Assembly (NCBI RefSeq): GCF_017916255.1
Contig: NZ_CP072827.1
Span: 744,001-808,000 of the forward strand
DNA: 64,000 nt
DNA from: Streptomyces mobaraensis NBRC 13819 = DSM 40847
GTDB lineage: Bacteria > Actinomycetota > Actinomycetes > Streptomycetales > Streptomycetaceae
Reading direction: 5' to 3'
Below, in pieces: positions 62,166 to 64,000 of the stretch; within the stretch, counting starts at the first letter, position 1, and each line of letters opens with the position of its first letter. The position numbers and the translations under genes were made by a program. The notes under the pieces were generated by a model. It saw only the letters and a list, made by a program, of their open reading frames with translations. It was not told where the DNA came from and searched no databases.

Positions 62166-62444
62166 ATGACGTCTCTGTACGAGCCCATCAGGTCCTGCTT
62201 GGGCCGGTACTTCGACATCCCGGTGGAGACCATCCGCCCCGAGAGCACCATGGAAGACCTCGGCATGGACTCGCTCGCCCTGGTGGAGCTGATGTGCGTG
62301 CTGAAGGACGACCTGGGGCTGCGGATCCCGTCCGGTGACGATCCGCTCTCCCTGCGGACGACGTTCGCCGAGGCGGTGGCCGCGGTGGAGGCGGCCCAGC
62401 GGGCGTCCGAGCCGGTCGCCGGATCCGCGGGCCCGGCCGCGTGA
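62166..62444 (+). CDS. Acyl carrier protein
   Basis: A 92-residue carrier protein. The phosphopantetheine site is Ser36 in LGMDSLALVEL, and the flanking helices fit the ACP fold. The C-terminal 20 residues are an Ala/Pro tail. It carries acyl chains for the ketosynthase encoded next, whose GTG start overlaps its stop (GTGA). The pair is outside the usual fab operon (no malonyl-CoA transferase or FabH gene), so it may serve a special lipid or secondary product. GAGGAAC precedes ATG 62166. Confidence 0.92.
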   Translation: MTSLYEPIRSCLGRYFDIPVETIRPESTMEDLGMDSLALVELMCVLKDDLGLRIPSGDDPLSLRTTFAEAVAAVEAAQRASEPVAGSAGPAA

Positions 62445-63664
62445 GCACCGGTTCCGTCGCGGTCACCGGCCTGGGGCTGGTCACCCCCGCCGGGGTGGGC
62501 ACCGAGGCGACCTGGCGGGGGGTGTGCTCGGGGAAGCCGACCGCCGCCGTCGACCCCGAACTCGCGGGCGTCCCGGTCCCGATCAGCTGCCGCGTCCCCG
62601 CCTACGACGTCCGGGCCGTGGTCGGCCGCCAGACGTGGCGGATGGACCGCTTCGCCCACCTGGCCCTGACCGCCGCCCGGGAGGCCGTCGCCGACGCCGG
62701 TCTCGACCCGGCGACGTGGGACGGCGCCCGCGTCGGCGTCGTGGTGGGCGTCGGGACGGAGAGCAAGGAGACGGCGGCGCGGAGCTTCGTGAAGCTCCTG
62801 CGGGGCGACTACGAGGGCGTCTCGCCGCTCACCGTCCCGCGAGTCACCGTGAACGCGGCGGCGGGCGAGATCGGCATCGCGCTTCAGGCGCTGGGGCCCA
62901 GCATGGCGGTGACCACGGCCTGCGCCTCGGGGGCGACCGCCCTGGGCGCGGCCCGTGACCTGCTGCTGGCGGGCCGCTGCGACGTGGTGCTCGCCGGCGG
63001 GGCCGAGGCCCCCTGCCACCCCATGTCGTCGGTGTCGTTCTCGCAGATGAGGGCGCTCTCCACGCGGCTGCACGACCCGGCGGGGGCCAGCCGCCCGTTC
63101 GACGCCGACCGGGACGGGTTCGTCCTCGCCGAGGGCGCCGGGATCCTCGTCCTCGAACGGCTCTCCGACGCCCGGGCCCGGCGCGCGCCGGTGCGGGCGC
63201 TGCTGGCCGGGCACGGGACCTCCACCGACGGATACCACCACGCCGCCGCGCACCCCGAAGGGGCCGGTCTCGAACGGGCGTTCAGGGCCGCGCTGGCGGA
63301 CGCCGGGCTGGAGCCGGCGGACATCGGACACGTCAACGCGCACGGCACCTCGACCCCGATGAACGACCGGATCGAGGGACACACCCTCAGCCGGGTGTTC
63401 GGCCACCACCCGCCGCCGGTGACCTCCGCCAAGGGCGTGACCGGGCACATGCTCGGGGCCGCCGGGGCCGTCGAGGCGGCGCTGGGCGTGCTGACGCTGG
63501 AGCACCAGCTCGTCCCGCCCACCGCCAACCTCGAACGCCTCGATCCGGAACTGGACCTGGACGTGGTGGCGAAGGAGGCGCGGCCGTGCCGCGTCGAGGC
63601 CGTGGCCAGCGATTCATGCGGGTTCGGCGGGCACAACGCCGTCGTGGTGCTGCGACGGGCGTGA
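62441..63664 (+). CDS. Beta-ketoacyl-ACP synthase II (FabF-like)
   Basis: A 407-residue elongating ketosynthase with the complete active site: Cys161 in TTACASGAT, His301 in VNAHGTST, Lys331 and His336 in AKGVTGHMLGA. The glycine-rich C-terminal FGGHN is present. It condenses malonyl-ACP with acyl-ACP in the cytoplasm. Its coupling to the preceding ACP gene marks a dedicated pair. It lacks the N-terminal docking features of modular polyketide synthases. GTG 62441 start. Confidence 0.93.
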   Translation: MSTGSVAVTGLGLVTPAGVGTEATWRGVCSGKPTAAVDPELAGVPVPISCRVPAYDVRAVVGRQTWRMDRFAHLALTAAREAVADAGLDPATWDGARVGVVVGVGTESKETAARSFVKLLRGDYEGVSPLTVPRVTVNAAAGEIGIALQALGPSMAVTTACASGATALGAARDLLLAGRCDVVLAGGAEAPCHPMSSVSFSQMRALSTRLHDPAGASRPFDADRDGFVLAEGAGILVLERLSDARARRAPVRALLAGHGTSTDGYHHAAAHPEGAGLERAFRAALADAGLEPADIGHVNAHGTSTPMNDRIEGHTLSRVFGHHPPPVTSAKGVTGHMLGAAGAVEAALGVLTLEHQLVPPTANLERLDPELDLDVVAKEARPCRVEAVASDSCGFGGHNAVVVLRRA

Positions 63665-63674
63665 CGCGCGGGGC

Positions 63675-63695
63675 GGCCCGGGTGCTCCCCGGGCC
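63675..63695. terminator. Terminator hairpin after the ketosynthase gene
   Basis: GGCCCGGG (63675-63682) pairs perfectly with CCCGGGCC (63688-63695) over a 5-base loop, between the convergent ketosynthase and DUF5302 genes. Confidence 0.65.
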
Positions 63696-63762
63696 CGCCG
63701 CCCGCTCGGGCACGCCCTCCGGCCGCTCGGCCCGCCCGCGCCGGCCGCGCCGGACCGGCCCG

Positions 63763-63975
63763 TCAGCCGCTCTTGCGGCGGAACGACCGCTGGCCGCCGG
63801 CCTTCCCATGGGTGCCGTGGATCTTGGAGCCGTCCTGGGCGCGGCCACCGGCGCCCCCGTCGGCCGCCTTGCCCCGCTTGCGGTCCAGCGCCTCGCGGAA
63901 CCGGCGCTTCACATCGTCCTCCGCGGCCCCGCCTGTGCCGGCGCCGCCTTGCTCTCCCGCTGTTGAATCGGGCAT
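63763..63975 (-). CDS. DUF5302 family small protein
   Basis: A 70-residue charged protein of the DUF5302 family: disordered N-terminus, then the conserved helix [17 protein letters not shown] and the C-terminal [21 protein letters not shown] shortened by one at each end. Widespread in streptomycetes, function unknown; the basic end could bind nucleic acid. AGGAGG lies five bases before ATG 63975. Confidence 0.9.
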   Translation of the reverse strand: MPDSTAGEQGGAGTGGAAEDDVKRRFREALDRKRGKAADGGAGGRAQDGSKIHGTHGKAGGQRSFRRKSG

Positions 63976-64000
63976 CAATACCTCCTGAAGACACGGGTGT

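Noticed and set aside
1..64000. tRNA, rRNA, insertion sequences or prophage genes
   Set aside because: None seen on either strand by eye; a tRNAscan or IS search would be needed to exclude small or degraded copies.

Overview
The window looks like a stretch of Streptomyces chromosome (or a close relative). GC is very high with strongly biased third codon positions, GTG and TTG starts and ATGA/GTGA overlaps are common, and many proteins belong to families typical of streptomycetes (DUF5302, DUF5995, DUF6126, DUF6777, MmyB-type XRE regulators, MocR regulators, LigD-type end-joining enzymes). I see no rRNA, tRNA, transposase, prophage or CRISPR array. The first gene is cut by the left edge.

Layout. 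1-5.0 kb: an FAD/NAD(P)-binding oxidoreductase (5' cut off), a 2-oxoglutarate/Fe(II) oxygenase, and an aldo/keto reductase-epimerase pair divergent from an Lrp/AsnC regulator. 5.0-8.7 kb: an apparent operon of orphan response regulator, 14-helix drug exporter and a protein made of seven 17-residue repeats, divergent from a universal stress protein. 8.9-17 kb: YbdK-type ligase, hydrolases, arylamine N-acetyltransferase, a DUF5995 protein and a large Tat-exported putative glycosidase. 17-23 kb: XRE regulator, TolB-like lipoprotein, pentapeptide-repeat protein, a large inverted repeat, YchJ, GNAT, DUF1330, and an NlpC/P60 hydrolase behind a candidate c-di-AMP (ydaO) riboswitch.

23.5-33.5 kb is the centrepiece. 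It is a one-strand locus of eight genes: Agd3-like secreted deacetylase, PelF-like GT4 glycosyltransferase, about 12-helix membrane protein, LegB-like 4,6-dehydratase, sugar-1-phosphate nucleotidyltransferase, SDR reductase/epimerase, spherulin-4 (GH135-like) hydrolase and a GH114 lipoprotein. The set of parts matches the fungal galactosaminogalactan cluster and overlaps bacterial Pel loci. The reading proposed here is synthesis, export, deacetylation and trimming of an amino-sugar exopolysaccharide. The sugar enzymes suggest a 6-deoxy-hexosamine component.

34-47 kb: a secreted protein of unknown function, a second 2OG dioxygenase, an epoxide-hydrolase-like enzyme, an alpha/beta-hydrolase gene broken by an internal deletion, a Ser/Thr kinase next to a DUF6777 lipoprotein, a LysE/MocR divergon, a TetR/NTF2 divergon with two matching operators, a serine hydrolase and a DUF6528-like protein. 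47.8-55.5 kb: an ion transporter, a caspase-like/TPR protein, an SH3 protein, a divergent LigD-polymerase/ATP-dependent DNA ligase pair, and a GH6 glucanase. 55.5-64 kb: a lipoprotein without an obvious start codon, a cellulose-synthase-like GT2, several small membrane or unknown proteins, an orphan ACP/KAS II pair and a DUF5302 protein.

Start positions were set from Shine-Dalgarno spacing and family homology where the longest reading frame was clearly too long. Family names come from recognising motifs, not from searches.
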